This document shows positions 7,614 through 8,553 of a DNA stretch of 8,553 nucleotides, in pieces (position 1 is the first letter of the stretch; every line of letters starts with the position of its first letter). A program made the position numbers and the translations under genes. The DNA is from Euryarchaeota archaeon UBA124. GTDB lineage: Archaea > Thermoplasmatota > Poseidoniia > Poseidoniales > Poseidoniaceae. The stretch spans positions 1 through 8,553 of the forward strand of contig DAPT01000098.1 in NCBI GenBank assembly GCA_002502215.1, in the 5' to 3' direction. Under the pieces are notes generated by a model. The model had not been told where the DNA came from and ran no database searches. It was given only the letters and a program-made list of their open reading frames with translations.

Positions 7614-7631
7614 TTGATGGGGGAAATGAAC

Positions 7632-8549
7632 CTAGCGCTGGCCGATGTACAGTTGTTCAGTTCTCGGGTCTTTGATTTCAAGATGTCGAAGATGAATAAT
7701 TTCATCAGGAAATTCAACTCGAACAGGACAAACCCACAGTAGTGGCATCTGTTTCTCGCGCTTTATTTTGAGAATAAATTCCCAATGGACTCGATGCAAA
7801 TCTGAGTTAACTGTACCCGGCCAAAGGTTCAGGGGAGGCTCAATCTCAAACGAGCCGTCATCGTTGATTTTTGATTCACCACCTTCCTCTGAGAATCGCA
7901 TAGGTCGTAGGAAGACACCGCCCTGGATGTCTTGCCTTTCCATGGGCGCGTCCTCCCCACCCGCCGTACCATCGTCAAGACCTGCTTCCCAATGGTGTGG
8001 TAAAGGGGTTGAAAGACCAACAGGGGGTTGGGAATTGTGGGTGGAGTTTGAAATGTCAATAAGGGCACTTCGTGACGGTGGCAACGTACCGACTTGCCAG
8101 TGTACACTCATAGACTTCCAGTCTGGTAACTGATTTGGAATGTGAATAATTCCTTTCAGAGGTTGTCCACTAATGATGGAAGGTGAAAATTCAATGTCGG
8201 GTTGCTCCACCGGCGATTGAAAGAAATCCTGTTGCCGTTTCAAATCAACAAAATTTGCAATAAGTCGCAGTCCAATTGGAAGCATGATTACAGGCACAAC
8301 AATGATGCTCAAAACCGGATAATCGAGGAGCCCAATCTGTATGCTTTTGGTTCCAAAACTCGGAATCCCAATTTCACTCAACAGCGGCTCCAAAAATAGG
8401 TAAACCAATGTGCTCAATAGGAATATGACTGCAGCGCTAATCATACTTCGAGCATACCGGTGCAGATTGTTCGGAAGAATGTACCAGCCTCTACGTTGTT
8501 GATTGATGAGTTCAACAAACGGTCGCTCGTCTTTTCGTGCAACTGTCAT
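7632..8549 (-). CDS. Two-helix membrane protein with beta-rich cytosolic domain, unrecognised
   Basis: The 305-residue product has a basic N-terminus (R/K at residues 5, 6, 9, 19, 20, 31, 34), a membrane helix at about 35-57, a short loop, a second helix at about 77-100, then RLxxxxxxLKRQQ and a soluble region of about 200 residues. The positive-inside rule puts both ends in the cytoplasm. The soluble part starts with a strand pair around SGQPLKGIIHIP and ends with a VHWEFILKIK strand and a WVCPVRVEF strand. This arrangement recalls the arrestin-like domain of two-helix membrane proteins of the DUF3592 type, but that is a weak visual match. Residues 185-225 are Gly/Asp/Glu-rich and look like a flexible insert. 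The gene converges on mqnC. The ATG has only four bases upstream inside the window and no stop before it, so the real start may lie further out. Function unknown. Confidence 0.75.
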   Translation of the reverse strand: MTVARKDERPFVELINQQRRGWYILPNNLHRYARSMISAAVIFLLSTLVYLFLEPLLSEIGIPSFGTKSIQIGLLDYPVLSIIVVPVIMLPIGLRLIANFVDLKRQQDFFQSPVEQPDIEFSPSIISGQPLKGIIHIPNQLPDWKSMSVHWQVGTLPPSRSALIDISNSTHNSQPPVGLSTPLPHHWEAGLDDGTAGGEDAPMERQDIQGGVFLRPMRFSEEGGESKINDDGSFEIEPPLNLWPGTVNSDLHRVHWEFILKIKREKQMPLLWVCPVRVEFPDEIIHLRHLEIKDPRTEQLYIGQR

Positions 8550-8553
8550 TTTT

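Larger units (their letters stand above)
7458..7631. other. Convergent intergenic region between mqnC and the membrane-protein gene
   Basis: This 174-base stretch separates the ends of a rightward and a leftward gene. Apart from the micro-ORF and one small hairpin nothing is recognised. There is no long T-run after either stop, so termination signals for the two transcripts cannot be pointed to. Confidence 0.6.

Noticed and set aside
7267..7617. Forward open frame running from within mqnC into the spacer
   Set aside because: Most of it overlaps mqnC in another frame, and the translation shows no family pattern or start signal.
7768..8133. Forward open frame of 121 codons opposite the leftward membrane-protein gene
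   Set aside because: The reverse-strand frame is longer and shows two clear membrane helices with correct charge distribution; the forward product has no recognisable feature.

Overview
The window most resembles a planktonic archaeal genome of the Marine Group II / Candidatus Poseidoniales type. This is inferred from three things: a very large secreted protein full of thrombospondin type 3 (TSP3) calcium-binding repeats, a neighbouring PKD/Ig-like type I membrane protein, and a futalosine-pathway radical SAM enzyme, all in tightly packed genes with some Shine-Dalgarno (SD) sequences and GTG starts. No strictly archaeal marker gene is present, so the assignment is moderate; a bacterium rich in TSP3 proteins is the main alternative.

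Layout: bases 1-152 are a leader with no convincing gene. Four genes then run rightwards: a 1056-residue secreted TSP3-repeat protein (153-3323), a 509-residue secreted protein with two PKD-like domains and a C-terminal membrane anchor (3327-4856), an Xaa-Pro aminopeptidase of the M24B family (4887-6263), and MqnC, the cyclic dehypoxanthine futalosine synthase of menaquinone synthesis (6273-7457). Spacings of 3, 30 and 9 bases suggest one transcript, or two (surface pair, then cytoplasmic pair). A 174-base convergent intergenic region follows. It holds a possible 23-codon hydrophobic micro-ORF and a small perfect hairpin. A leftward gene for a two-helix membrane protein with a beta-rich, possibly arrestin-like, cytosolic domain (7632-8549) closes the window; its start lies within four bases of the window edge and may not be the true start.

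The first two genes probably make cell-surface proteins that are exported and fold outside, since both carry export signals, many N-glycosylation sequons and extracellular-type repeats. The aminopeptidase and MqnC are ordinary cytoplasmic enzymes with their expected metal or cluster ligands in place. The most unusual feature is a region inside the TSP3 protein (about residues 478-541) that reads as a lipoyl/biotinyl-like barrel-sandwich domain, with a lysine where the modified lysine of lipoyl domains sits.
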